Of a stretch of 64,000 nucleotides of DNA, positions 47,110-58,067 are shown piece by piece (within the stretch, counting starts at the first letter, position 1; every line of letters begins with the position of its first letter). The DNA is from Kalmusia sp. IMI 367209 (Eukaryota > Ascomycota > Dothideomycetes > Pleosporales > Didymosphaeriaceae), in assembly GCA_027946365.1 (NCBI GenBank), contig JAPEUQ010000014.1:620001-684000 (forward strand), read 5' to 3'. A program made the position numbers and the translations under genes. The notes under the pieces were generated by a model. It ran no database searches and was not told where the DNA came from. It saw only the letters and a program-made list of their open reading frames with translations.

Positions 47110-47774
47110 TGTGCCGATAAATGTGAAAACTGGCGGAGAAATAGGGCTGATTAAGTGCCGGGGGAGGGCGATGGAGGCGTCGTAGGTGGACAATTGCGGA
47201 GAAGAGAAATGATGTTGTTGGCATTGAGCTCTCGGCAGAAAGGCAAGCACGGCCCACCTGTTGCCAGCCTCGGTCAATGTCCGGTCCGCTATTCTGACCC
47301 GGATAAGTTATTGAGGTGACTCTGACCAGCCACAGCCAAGAGACATTCCACGTCCCCATTATATGTTAAATACGTCGATTGAGCTAAGAGGACATGCGAC
47401 TTCATGCCTAGAGTATTCCGACAAGGCAGAGCCAGGCGTAGTATAATGGCCTTGAAGCACATTCGGAACAAGTCAACAAACTTGCGCGGCCTACGGTGGT
47501 TCCATGTAATCTGGTGTAATACACTGGACAGAAACGAGAGAATTAGCAAACTGAGCTCCTACTAGGATGGTTTCTGTTTATTTCGGCTATAGATGGGTAC
47601 TAATGCAAAGATACCCTCCAAACCGGCCGAAGCTATGCTATCAAACCCCTCGAAGACGCTGAGCCGAACGCCCTCGCTATGCATTGAAACAAAATCCACA
47701 ACACCGTACATGCCGTCAAAGGCAATCCAGTTTCCTACTGTGAGCATCGGTGACGTCGCCTATCTCATTACCGC
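47110..47774. other. Intergenic spacer
   Basis: Between the adenylate kinase promoter and the pcf11 3' end. No supported gene; a 61-codon minus frame at 47562-47747 is too weak to call. Confidence 0.55.
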
Positions 47775-50129
47775 TCAATAAGCACGCAGCTTCTTTCCAG
47801 ATGCAGGTGTACCCGTCTCAGCTGTGCGCTTTCCAAGCACAGAATCGGGGGTACTAGGAGTAGCAATACCAGCACCTTTGCTGTATTCCTCCCAACAGGT
47901 CGCGTGGTAAATCTTGCCACCCACTTTAATTGCGTCCATCCACACGAAATCGTTCGCTTCCTTCGACCACTGAGGCTCAAAATTCTCTTGACAGATAGGG
48001 CATGGGGCATGTGCAATCGCAGCGTCTTGTGGAACAAGGACATATCTATCTTTTGCCTGTTTTTTTACCCTACCAGCTACTCCTGCAGCACCATTTACAA
48101 AATCTTCTGGAGAGGTCTCGTCAACCTCGCGGTACTCAATCCATTCCTTTCATTTTGTTAGTAAATTCGTTGATTGTCAGTGGCATATGCTTGCCTTTTC
48201 GCTAAAGTACCAGCTTCGGTGGATACCACGTTTGGCAGCATCAGGGTCCTTCATCTTAAAGTGCCAGTCCATGTGCCGTGCCTTCTTTTCTTTGCCTTGG
48301 GCCGTGGCCTCAAAGCGTCGTCCACACGTGGTGCAGATATTGGGTTTCGCTTCGTATAACCGAGAAATCAGATACAGGCGCGGTCTGCACGGGGTGGTAT
48401 TAGTACCTGTTGGCGATCATCAAGGGGCAATAAACTCACTTTTTGATCGATGCAGTCGTCAACTCAATATCGTTGAGAACATTAGTAGGTGCGGAGGATT
48501 GTCGTGTCATAGGCTCAGAGCCGAGAGGAGTGACATTCGAAGGCGTACCGCTATTCGCTAAGCCACTTAAAGCATTCACTATCCAAGCTGTATTTGGGGG
48601 CGCCGGTGCACCACCAGCTGGTTGCGACAACATTTGAGGGAGACTAAGAACTTGAGGTAGAGGAGCCATAGAAGTCGGAGTCGCTGGAGTTGCCGCACCT
48701 GGCTTGTTGATGCTCGCTAGGAGTTCTGCGAGGTTAGTTGTAGCTGTAGCCGCTGGAATAGCTGCCAGTGCGGGCGCTGGAATGGCTGGTGCAGGCACAG
48801 GAGTCGAAATCATTGGAGCGCCAGAGAAAGGAGATGAGTAGAACGGTGCGATGGCCGGTGTAGATGATGGCTGTGGTGGGGTCGATATTCGTTGCATAAG
48901 TTCTGCTAGGTTAGGCGTCGATGGGGCAGGGGCAGGAGGGGGATTTGGAACAGAGGGAGCACTTGGTCGGAAATTTGCAAGAAGCTGCGCAAGATTCAGC
49001 GGCGGAGCACTTGCAGGAGGCTGAGGGGCAGGGGCAGCTGGTAGCTGTGGTGTATGTACAACCGGCGGCACGGATGCTGGAGGTATGAACATATGTATTG
49101 GCGCAGGTGTCGGGGCAGGAGCTGGCGCCAGCGCTCGGATCTGATTGCGAACGGCCTCGAGTTGCTGTGGTGGCAAGGTTTGCGTGTCTAGCACCTTTTT
49201 TAGGGCGAGGAGAGCATTCAGCTTCTGCTGCAGACTAGTATCAGAGAGATTGTACGCAAACGCTTGCTGAGTGCTGGAAATGAGCTTGCCAACTTCAGCC
49301 TTTAGCTCATCCAAATCAAGAGACCCAAGAGGTTGAGGAAATGTCTGTGGGTGACTATATTGATCTTGGGGTAGCCCAGACTGAGGATACTGCCCATATT
49401 GCGGACTCGAGTACTGGTCCGCTAGTTAGGTCATCTGGTATGCAAATCGTAGTATCAAACTTGCCTGTTTAGCCCGAGGGTCTATCGGAGCACCATGGCG
49501 TACGCCGTTCTGGGGTGGGGTTGGGGTGCTCCTCCAGGCGGCGCTTGCTGCAGGTCTCGCAGGGAGGGCATGCACAGGACGTTGCATAGGTTGCTGGGCC
49601 TGGATGGCATGCATCTTGTTGAGTGCGGTCTCTATGTCGCCAGTCATTTCGGGGGGAAAGACAGGGCGGGAATCCATGGACTCAGGAACTGGTTGCTTCC
49701 ATGTTCTCAGCAAGCCTTCCATGGCCTTCCGGGTCGGCTGGTCCACTTTTAGGTATGTATCGGTGAAGGTTTTGTACAGACCGCGACCAAGGTAGACAGT
49801 ATAAGGAGTGCCAATGTTCTTGACAATTGAGTCCAGTACATAGAGCGATGGCAATCTCCAATCCGGACGGGCCTACAATAGTCAGCCGCTGAAGCACTTG
49901 ACAAAGGCGCGTCGAAGAGATGTCTATTGTTGGGCAAGGTGCACGACATGTACCCATAGTCACTTACTGTTCTGATGTGCTGCTCTAGAACGAGCGATAT
50001 CGCCTGGGCATGCTCTGTGTTCTCTTTTGCGATCAAGGTTAGGTTGCTAATCTCTGGTCTACTATTGACTTTCAAGTCCTGCAAGGCGTCCCTGAAGTCG
50101 GCAGCGACCTCATCCGACACTGAAGACAT
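47775..50129 (-). CDS. pcf11: Pcf11, pre-mRNA cleavage factor IA subunit
   Basis: Exons 49968-50129, 49465-49872, 48440-49413, 48195-48384 and 47775-48146 give 701 residues. The N-terminal CTD-interacting domain (about 1-135) contains DFRDALQDLKVNSRPEISNL, LPSLYVLDSIVKNIGTPYTV and GLYKTFTDTYLKVD. A Pro/Ala-rich disordered linker follows, holding three NLA(E/Q)L(L/M) motifs. The C-terminus has the two zinc-binding segments flanking the Clp1-binding region: CTTCGRRFE...HMDWHF and CPICQENFEP...YHATC. Pcf11 binds Ser2-phosphorylated RNA polymerase II and drives 3'-end cleavage and termination. Introns 2 and 4 begin with GC instead of GT (GCAAGT and GCAAGC); without removing them the frame hits stops before the zinc fingers. 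The ATG at 50129 starts MSSVSDEVAADFRDAL, in line with relatives. Confidence 0.9.
48147..48194 (-). other. GC-AG intron (intron 4 of pcf11)
   Basis: The exon ends ...AGCGAAAAG and the intron begins GCAAGC; a TACTAAC branch-like site and an AAAG acceptor follow within 48 bp. Splicing here restores SEKEWIEYREVDE and the second zinc-binding segment; reading through hits a TGA after five codons. No usable GT donor keeps the frame. Confidence 0.8.
49414..49464 (-). other. GC-AG intron (intron 2 of pcf11)
   Basis: The donor context CAG|GCAAGT is the ideal GC-AG consensus. A CTAAC sits about 16 bp before the CAG acceptor. Removing 51 bp joins PRAKQ to YSSPQYGQYP; without it the frame stops at a TAA near 49426. 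Confidence 0.8.
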
Positions 50130-50963
50130 GATGGGCAGGTTTGCGCAAAAGATGAAACAGAGGAAAGGGTTCTGTGGTTAGAGGTGAATGCTGGTGAGGG
50201 TAATAACGTGGAACAGAGCTGCTGGCTCTATCGGCGGCGGTCCGGACAGTTGTTTCGGCAAAATAAGAGGGACGAAGTGCTTCCTCTCGAACACACTAAG
50301 ACAAAGAGATCTTTTCGCCTTGATGCTAGCTATCGACGTCTCTCGCCAGGCAAACGCAGCGTAAGCACTGCGACAGATACCCAGAACAGCGACAAATCTC
50401 GTTCTCTCCCAGCCAGTGCCGAGGCACAACCCCGCGAGTATGCCTCCCTCCTCCAAGCCAACCGGTGCGAGCACAGTGTGCGGACACAGAGAACCGCCAA
50501 AAAGCAGTCGAGATCTGTATGGGTGAGTGCAGTACTGCTGTGGAGCTGGAGGTACAGCTGGACAAGCAACCGCCGGGGCTGCTGTCGCGTGAGATCGCGG
50601 ATGAGATGAGCTTGTCAGCGGCTTTGAATGCAGCGTGTCGGAGAGTTCAGAGGTGCGAGGGTGGTTACGCCCAAGGCGGAGTGGTAAAAGTGATGAAGAG
50701 GCCGAAAGAGGCGCCCGTTCGTTTGTCAACTAAAGGAAGCCCTTCCGCTTTGACCATGTCGCCGCTGCCGCTAGCGCAATAAAGTTGTTCCGTGCCGCCG
50801 AGCATTCGATGCCCCAGCTTTCTTTCACGTCGACCTCATCATCACTCCGCCTATCTCTGCGCCTCTACCATTACTTTACCCTCCAAGGCGCGTCCCAGAT
50901 AGCGCTCTATAGCATCGATCGCTACTCAACCACTCTCGAGCAAGCCAAACTGCTGCAGCCACT
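50130..50963. promoter_or_regulatory. Shared divergent promoter of pcf11 and iws1
   Basis: 834 bp separate the start codons of two RNA polymerase II factors transcribed head to head. The iws1 side is pyrimidine-rich (CTTTCTTTCACGTCGACCTC near 50816-50835). Overlapping chance frames occur on both strands; none is convincing. Distinct TATA boxes are not obvious. Confidence 0.5.
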
Positions 50964-52388
50964 ATGGAAGACGTCAACTTCGACCGCTCGCACTCCAACT
51001 CGCCGTTGCCGGAGGCAGGCAATGACCCTGATGACCCCCTCCGTCCCGAGATTGAGGAGGAGAACGATACCGATCCTCCTCTTGGTGCACCTAATCAAGA
51101 CGTTGAGGTTACAGAGTCGAAAGACGAGATGCCTGACCCGGACGACATCGAGGAGGGCGCGCTTTCAGACAATGAATCTGTGCTAAGCGAGCTTGACGAC
51201 CAGCAATTTGAAGACTTCGATGCCAGCAATATTGCGATCGAGGAGCGTCCTGCACAAGTGATTGATGGCGAGAACATGAACCTGATCGGTGTGCACAAGA
51301 GGAAGCGAGCAGAGGGCGAGGGTGATCAGCCCAAGAAAAAGAAAAAACGAACTGACAAGCCGCGACGCAAAAAGAACCGAGACGATGAGGTCAGCGGAGG
51401 CGATGAGATTTCTACGTCACGAAAAGGCAGGACGAGGAAGAAGACCAGGGGAGCCAGCCCAGAGGAGGAGGATGAGAATTTGACCCCGGAAGAGCGTATG
51501 TGATTAAATATTCTTGTTACACCGGTATACTAACTGTAACTCCAGGAAGGAAGCGCGCCATCGAACAGCAGATCAACTCGCTCCTTAAACCCGGCACCTC
51601 TTCGCGTAGGCGCAAGAAGGATGGTATCGATTTGGAAGGCATGGCTGACGCAGAGATTGAGGACATGCGTCGTCGTATGGCCTCAGCTGCAGAAGCGGAT
51701 AATGAAGGTCGAAAGCGCGGCGAACCAGCTAGGCACAAGCTCAAACTTTTGCCAGAAGTTGTAACGCTACTGAACAAGAACAACATCAAGGAATCCATCG
51801 TCGACCCTGAAACCAACCTTCTTGAAGCTGTGCGGTTCTTTCTTGAGCCGCTTAGCGACGGTAGTCTCCCAGCGTATGACATCCAAAAGGAGCTCTTTGC
51901 TGCGTTGGCAAATCTTCCTATCAACAAGGATGCCCTCGTCGCATCTGGCATCGGCAAAGTCATAATGTTCTATTGCAAGAGCAAGCGTCCCGAGTTGGCC
52001 ATCAAGCGACAAGCAGAACGCCTATATACCGACTGGACTCGCCCCATCTTGAAGCGCACCGACGACTATCGGAAGAAGGAGTTCGCTCAGGCAGATTATG
52101 ATCCAACGTATGTATACACCTTATACACTCATCAAACGATGCTAATACTATCATAGAAATGTCACTGCACGCACTGGTGATTCACAGTCCAGTTTACAAC
52201 TGGCGAGGGAACGTCAACGTCAGAAAGAGCTCGCAACTCCACAAGTGTTCCAGCGCGCTCGTATAGAAGCAGGCCCTACAACTTACAAGATCGTCCCGAA
52301 GAGCAATGTCATCTTCAACGAGAACAACAAGGGCCGTGGGGGCGACGTCGATATCTTGAGGAAGATCAAGAACAATCGTGGCCGTTAG
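50964..52388 (+). CDS. iws1: Iws1/Spn1 transcription elongation factor
   Basis: Exons 50964-51495, 51546-52107 and 52157-52388 give 441 residues. The first ~180 residues are acidic and disordered, with a lysine-rich nuclear signal (PKKKKKRTDKPRRKKNR). The conserved core (about 220-360) is a TFIIS N-terminal-like helical bundle: LPEVVTLLNKNNIKESIVDP, NLLEAVRFFLEPLSDGSLPA, ELFAALANLPINKDALVASG and MFYCKSKRPELAIKRQAERL. Iws1/Spn1 binds Spt6 and histones and travels with elongating RNA polymerase II. The last exon ends in the conserved basic tail (YKIVPKSNVIFNENNKGRGG). It is transcribed divergently from pcf11. Confidence 0.93.
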
Positions 52389-54502
52389 ATCTTTTCTTAC
52401 ATTTTTGGAGGGATGTGAAGTCTTGCGCGTTCTAATCCCACGCGCAGCACTTTGAGACATTGTATAGTGGGCAATCGGCAGACTGGCTTCTTGCATTTTT
52501 GGAGTTGGATACCACCCTTTAGCTAGTATGTATCAATACTTAACGATACCGATCATCATCATCTCGGTGCAGCTCCCACTCGAAAATCCGATAGCCTAAT
52601 TCTGTACGGTGTTTGCTGACACCGCTACTGCAAGGAACACTTTTCGCGATTCCTTGTACCCACGTGTGACTCTCTCGACACCCGACTAGCCTTTCGTATA
52701 TGTCCGTTGCCATTCGCTTTTTGTAACACACTACACAGCACGCTCCATCTATCGGCTGTAGGCGAGCAGAAGTCGGGGCCTAGGGCAAATTTTGAACCCC
52801 GATACACGTTGGCCCTGAATACGAGCGGAACGGGGCGAGGGCTGGGAGCGTCGCACGTAACGGGTCAGCGTCAGCAATCAATGTAAGCTTATGACGCCGT
52901 GAGACGCATGTTTGGACTACTGCTATATTTTGTGTGCGTTACTGTGGGACGGCTGTGACTAGGCAGCGAGCTGGAGAAGAGGTCGGTCTCCTATGCGGCA
53001 AATCAGACTGCGTTGCTGCTGCTATACTTAGAGGGATACGAGTTGCATGCTGGGTGGTATGGTATGAGGCGGTGCAGTGTTAGTTTCTGTGGACGCTGGA
53101 GGTATTGTGGCGCGGTAGACGTTGGATACGAGAGCATGGTGCGTGGCTGCTTCTGTGGAGGGAAACGGCGCGTGGGCTTCGAGTGTGGATTCGTGGCGCT
53201 GGGTTGACTCGTGTCTCGTATATGTATGTAAGTATTGATGACGCTGCTTGTGGATGGGTCGTTTTGCGATTGGGAGGTGTAGCGAATGCCAAAAAAGGAA
53301 CTGTATGGGTGAGACACAGGTACATTCCAGTTGAGATAAATCATACGCGAGATACCACAGTGGTTGCAGAACAGGCGTAGTACTTGCTTTGCAGAACACT
53401 GGCATCTTCCGTGTGACCTCGGAGACACGCGACCTCCTTCCAGAGCCGTCCCTTCGCTCGCGCTCGTCTAAGCCTGTCGCTCTCGCAATATACCACCACG
53501 ACAGTTCCTGTCTTTGTATTTTACGCTAAACTCTTGCATAGCTCTAGCCCACCTAGCCGGAATCTCCTTCCCCTCGCAGCAACAACTGCGAGACAAGACT
53601 CGTCGGCCACATGGTTTCCGTGTCGGCTTCGAATTTCCACTAACGCAAACGCAAACCCACAATCCCCACCCATCCCTCATCTCAGCACTCCCGCAGCGTG
53701 GTAAAGTATGGTGGGGTCCGTCACTCCATCACTCGAGCAGGGGTAAGCGAGCAGTCGTGGGGACCACAGAAGCCCAATATACATCTGGCATGCCGGATAT
53801 TGCACATGCGGGAGATGCTCGCTGGGAAAGGGATCCTAGGTACGATAGAGTTCTCACGCAATATTTGGGGTTGGGAATGAGTTGGTACTATCTTTGGCAT
53901 ATCATACTCGATCACACCCCGGCTCTCATGATGATAACCGCTGTGCGATAACGTTGACTCTGTGGCGCTGTAAGGCGCCGTCTATCATAGGTATACTACG
54001 CCAGCCATGCTTCCCTATCCCAATGCCGCAAAGCATATCATACAAGGCCATCATATTCATCGATTGACCGAGAAATTGTTCCGTCTCTTTGTTCCAAGAT
54101 GCCAACCGTTTCCAATCTACTATACCAAATTCAATGTACAAACTTGATGGCACTCTACCCCACTTCGAAGTCATGTCGACTGGGTTGGTGGCTGCATGGG
54201 AACTCGTCATCCACCAAACCCTGAACCCAGCACCGCATCGGTTGTGCGGGTGGCCTCAAGATACGAGGTCCGTACGGAAAGAAAAAATCCAAAACTCCGT
54301 AGCCGCGCATGTATCTCCACCTAGCGCATGCATGTCCGTTTCCTGCAGGTTCGCATCTGGTTCTCTTCGTTTTTCTAAAAGTTCGTTCGTAATTCTTGGA
54401 GCGGTAGTCGTGTAATCATCTCATATATCGTGGCAAACTTTTTCATTCCATGCAAGCGCCGAAATCGTGATGGTGGGCATGTGCGCGAGTAATTTGGGTC
54501 TC
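52389..54502. other. Intergenic region
   Basis: About 2.1 kb between the 3' ends of two convergent genes. Frames of 60-145 codons occur on both strands (for example 53514-53951 plus) but are compositionally unlike neighbouring proteins and lack domains. No tRNA-like cloverleaf found by eye. Confidence 0.5.
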
Positions 54503-57264
54503 CTAAGTTGCGTCGAGCTCGGGTATCATCAAGCTCGGTGCTCGTGCAATTACCGGCTTGGTCTTTAGACTCATTAGTCGGTTGTAATGTGGACGGATAT
54601 CGTAATCTTTGAATTGCTCCGCCGCTCCAATTTTGACGCTCCTCAGCATGCACTTTCCGTCTTTGACCCAGAAAATCTGTAGCACGTTTTCAAGCGGCAT
54701 AGCTAGCGCGATGGTGCCTGGCTTGAATACACCCTGGCTAATCTTGGATGAAGCCTTCTTGAGTTTGCGTGGAGAAAGCATGCCTTTTGCGGTGTATTCG
54801 AACTGGATAATTTCGGTCATAGCGTTGACGACTATGAAGGTCAGGCCAGCGGGCGATTGAGCGGCTTGTACGATCTTCGTGCTATAGGTTTCGTTTTGGA
54901 GGTTTTCATGACCAGGGTATGGAATTAGGAGGGGGTATTCTTTGCCTAGGAACGCCGTCACCAGAGCAGAGCGACGAGTAGAGTCGTAGAAAACGCTAGT
55001 CAGGTCGCCATCGTTCAATGTCCAAGGAGGCATTCTGAATGATCGTCCATGCTCAGCTACCGATGTGACCGGCTCCGTGGTGCAGTCCCAAACATCAACG
55101 TAGATGCAATGGTCACCAAGCTGTGTAGCCACTACAAGACGCTTGCTGTCGGTAGAAAAGTAGATCTTCCGCGATATGATGACACTCTGTCGCTGTTGCT
55201 CTTCTGCCTTCTCTTTCGAACTCAACCCTTTTCCCTGGCCTCCAAACCAACCTGGTTCCACCTTTTGACCTAGTGTTGTGATAGTATCGTCGCTTGTAGT
55301 TCGCCCTACGGAAATCGTTCGCTTATGGCAAGCTCCACCCCTCATCTCGAAGACGTTAATTTGATGGTGGAAAGCAAGCTGCTTTATTCCGTTTTCCAAG
55401 CTGAAGATCAAAATTTGATCGTTCATTGACACTGCAGCGAACTTGTCGTTTTTGGAGACAGCGAGACAGATGTCACCCACCCTCCCAGAAAGATCAAGGT
55501 CGATCTCTGCTTCAGACGTGATATTGATGCCGTTGAAAACAACGAGTCTCCTTAAAGATGGGCCATGAACCGCTACAACTGCACATTTATGATTGCCAGC
55601 AGCAGCCGTTTCCACACCCGCAACTTCGTATCTACAGCCTTGAATAGCTGTTGAATCATTACTTGGTATGTCAAACCGCACCAGATGACCAGCTCCTTTC
55701 TCCCACAACAGCAATGAATGGCCCGCGGATGAAAAGACGAAAACTGGATCTTTCGGTAATGGGGTGGTTTCCTTCTCTTTCGCTATGGTGGGTTTTCGGC
55801 GCAAGGAGTTTGCCAATCTGGTCGTTCGGCTTGAAGATTTCATCTTTCCGAAACTTGGAGTGCTCCTGACAGAACTTGTTGGCGTAAAAACATCACGCCC
55901 ACTCGAGAGTTCGGATGGCATGGAAGCAGACTCCGCTAAGCTTTCATCGATGCTTGGCGTGTGTACCGGAATAGGGAGATCGATCGATAGCCTCGAGCCA
56001 ACAGGCAGAGGAATCGGTACGTTTAGTGATTCATTCAGCGGACTGACCGGATACTCATAAGCGTTTTCATAGGAATGTGAACGTGGTGACAATGGATTGT
56101 AGGTTGTTGGGCTAACCGGCGATTCGGTATATCGTGGAGGCTCTACTGGTGGTTGTATTTGAATATCGGAATCACTCGGTCGCGATGCGTGGGACGGTTG
56201 ACTGACGCTCATCGCAGAATTAGAGGTCATGCTAGCCACTATGCTCCCTGTATCTGAAGCAGAGCGAGATGCTACGGAAGCGGAAGTGGCGTCGTAGGAT
56301 CCGGAGTCGCCTACACTATATTGACTGAGGCTGTAATCGTCAAAGTGAAAACTGTCTAGGGCAGTTGTAAGGAGCTGGAAGGGTTCGATTAGACGGGCAT
56401 ACTTGATCTTCTCGCCCCCCGTGCAGCTAGGGCATGTAAGACCTTCTTTCCAGTTGATGATCGGGGAGTTCTCCTGAACAGCCTCATAAGCCCACTTATC
56501 AGTCCATCGGAGTCTGTATTCAAGAAGCTTTTTGGGGATGACATGCAGCTTTGGGCAGTCCACGATGTAAACAGGCAAAGACACTTCTTGATTTTTCGAA
56601 AGCGTCTCTGCACTTGGCGCGGTCATTTTCATGATCCATTCTTTAACCATTTCCTGCATATCGTTCGAAGTTACCCCTGATCGTCTTATACTGAACTGCT
56701 CGTAGCCGGATCTTCGATTTGACAACCAATCCGCAAAGCGTATCAGCGCAACTTCGAAATAAGGTGCTAGTTCCGATACGTGCTTGCTGTAATTGCCGAC
56801 ACGATTTGGAGCGGGACGTGATGGTGACCGTTGTTGTGCTAGAAGCGAGTCTTGCCGCGACAGAAAACTGTCCAAGTCGTCGTTCCAATCGAGTAGAGTG
56901 ATAGCTAATGAATCCAACAATGCGGGAGTCGGCGTCATCGGACCCGTCACATGAAAAATAGAGATGACAAGACTGGTTCGTGTATGCCATAGCTGTTCCA
57001 GTATCTCGTCTGTGTCGACCGCATGACTCGAGCCGAACACTCCGGTCTGTCGGCGAAGGTCGACATACCGCTGGGTGACTGCACATTCGACGGCCCAGAG
57101 ACAGTCCTGCAGGACCCAGTACGCATCTATCCAGTCCTCCTCCATCGTACCATGAATCAGTGGCGTGACAAATGTCTCAGGCCTGATGTCCAGCGGGTAC
57201 TGCGTACGTTAGCTTCCAAGACACAGGCGCTAACGATTCACGGCGGGTGATGAAAACCGAACAT
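54503..57264 (-). CDS. Unassigned 900-residue fungal protein, possible beta-propeller C-terminus
   Basis: A large exon (54503-57182) and a 23-bp first exon (57242-57264) join through a 59-bp intron (GTGAAT..CAG, with a CTAAC site). The open frame upstream of the first ATG of the large exon reads PETFVTPLIHGTMEEDWIDA without a stop, which is why I add the short exon (MFGFHHPP). Residues ~20-290 are helical and contain a CPSC pair (LTCPSCTGGEKIKYARLIEP). A Ser/Pro-rich disordered region (about 300-490) follows. The last ~380 residues are beta-rich with WD40-like repeats lacking clear WD ends: FVFSSAGHSLLLWEKGAGHL, LAVSKNDKFAAVSMNDQILI, IYFSTDSKRLVVATQL. I know no function; a scaffold role is a guess. 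If the short exon is wrong, the ATG at 57145 gives 880 residues. Confidence 0.75.
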
Positions 57265-57287
57265 TCTACGAGTCAATCTATCCTGTT

Positions 57288-57382
57288 TTACCCTAGAATA
57301 TAGTGTAAAGAGGCAGGCTCCACGCAGAGGTGTTGCATCACCTCCTCTGCAATCGACCTTTACGTGATGTATTCTAGGGTAA
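57288..57382. repeat. Nested inverted repeat (95 bp)
   Basis: TTACCCTAGAATA (57288-57300) is the exact reverse complement of 57370-57382. Inside it, GTAAAG (57305-57310) pairs with CTTTAC (57358-57363), and GCAGAGG (57324-57330) with CCTCTGC (57344-57350). The right arm overlaps the last codons (VTLEYIT, stop) of the next gene on the minus strand; the left arm lies just before the start of the 900-residue protein gene. Confidence 0.85.
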
Positions 57383-58067
57383 CACACGACAGAATGAATC
57401 CGTAGAGGCATTTTAGTTTCTGTTCACGTAGGGCGAATGGACGTACTAAACCTGCCGCATATGTTGGCAATTTTGCATTTGACCATTCTCGCTGGTAGGG
57501 ATTTTCGCGCGACGGCTCATTGAGGGCGTTTAAAATTTCGGCAAATAACTCGGTCACAATGAAGCGCTCTACACCGAGTAGTCGATCGTCTCTCCAGGCG
57601 GAATTGATAGCGTTTTGCAGCCGTCGCTTGTCATTTGTGCTAAGGTTCTCTTTTCGCAACAGAAGGAGGCGGAGGCCAGAAAGAATGGTTTGCGCGAGGA
57701 TATGGCGTGGACGTGTGAATTCCCGCGTCATGAGGGTTGTTTGGGATGGGAACAACTTTGTTTTGATATTGATGAGGTAAAGAATAGTTGAGAAGAGAAG
57801 GTCCGGCGGTAGGAGGCACGAGAGGACGTAGGGTGGGCAATCTGCAACCCCCGTTGCAATGCCGCTCAGGTAGCATCGTTGGGAATCGAAGACGATCTTG
57901 ATCCAACCGATTGTGCGAATCGACTCTTCAATGTTCCAGGAACCATTTTCCTGGAGAGAGGCGTCGACGGCGTGCTGGCCGACGATTTCGCGGACGAGGT
58001 TGGCGACATCGTGTCTGCCCTGGAGATGCTCCCAAACTTGCGCAAGGTGCCGATGTTGGGAGGACAT
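57360..58067 (-). CDS. Unassigned protein, 235 residues
   Basis: A single intronless frame from the ATG at 58067. The product is helical and rather hydrophobic in the middle (CLLPPDLLFSTILYLINIKT), with a conserved-looking block HILAQTILSGLRLLLLRKE and a C-terminal FALREQKLKCLYGFILSCVT. No signal peptide and no clear membrane helix of full length. I do not recognise a family. The protein-like composition and good start context support it as real; the frame stays open upstream of the ATG only to a TTG, so a spliced 5' extension is possible. It lies in the same orientation as, and 96 bp upstream of, the 900-residue protein gene. Confidence 0.55.
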   Translation of the reverse strand: MSSQHRHLAQVWEHLQGRHDVANLVREIVGQHAVDASLQENGSWNIEESIRTIGWIKIVFDSQRCYLSGIATGVADCPPYVLSCLLPPDLLFSTILYLINIKTKLFPSQTTLMTREFTRPRHILAQTILSGLRLLLLRKENLSTNDKRRLQNAINSAWRDDRLLGVERFIVTELFAEILNALNEPSRENPYQREWSNAKLPTYAAGLVRPFALREQKLKCLYGFILSCVTLEYIT

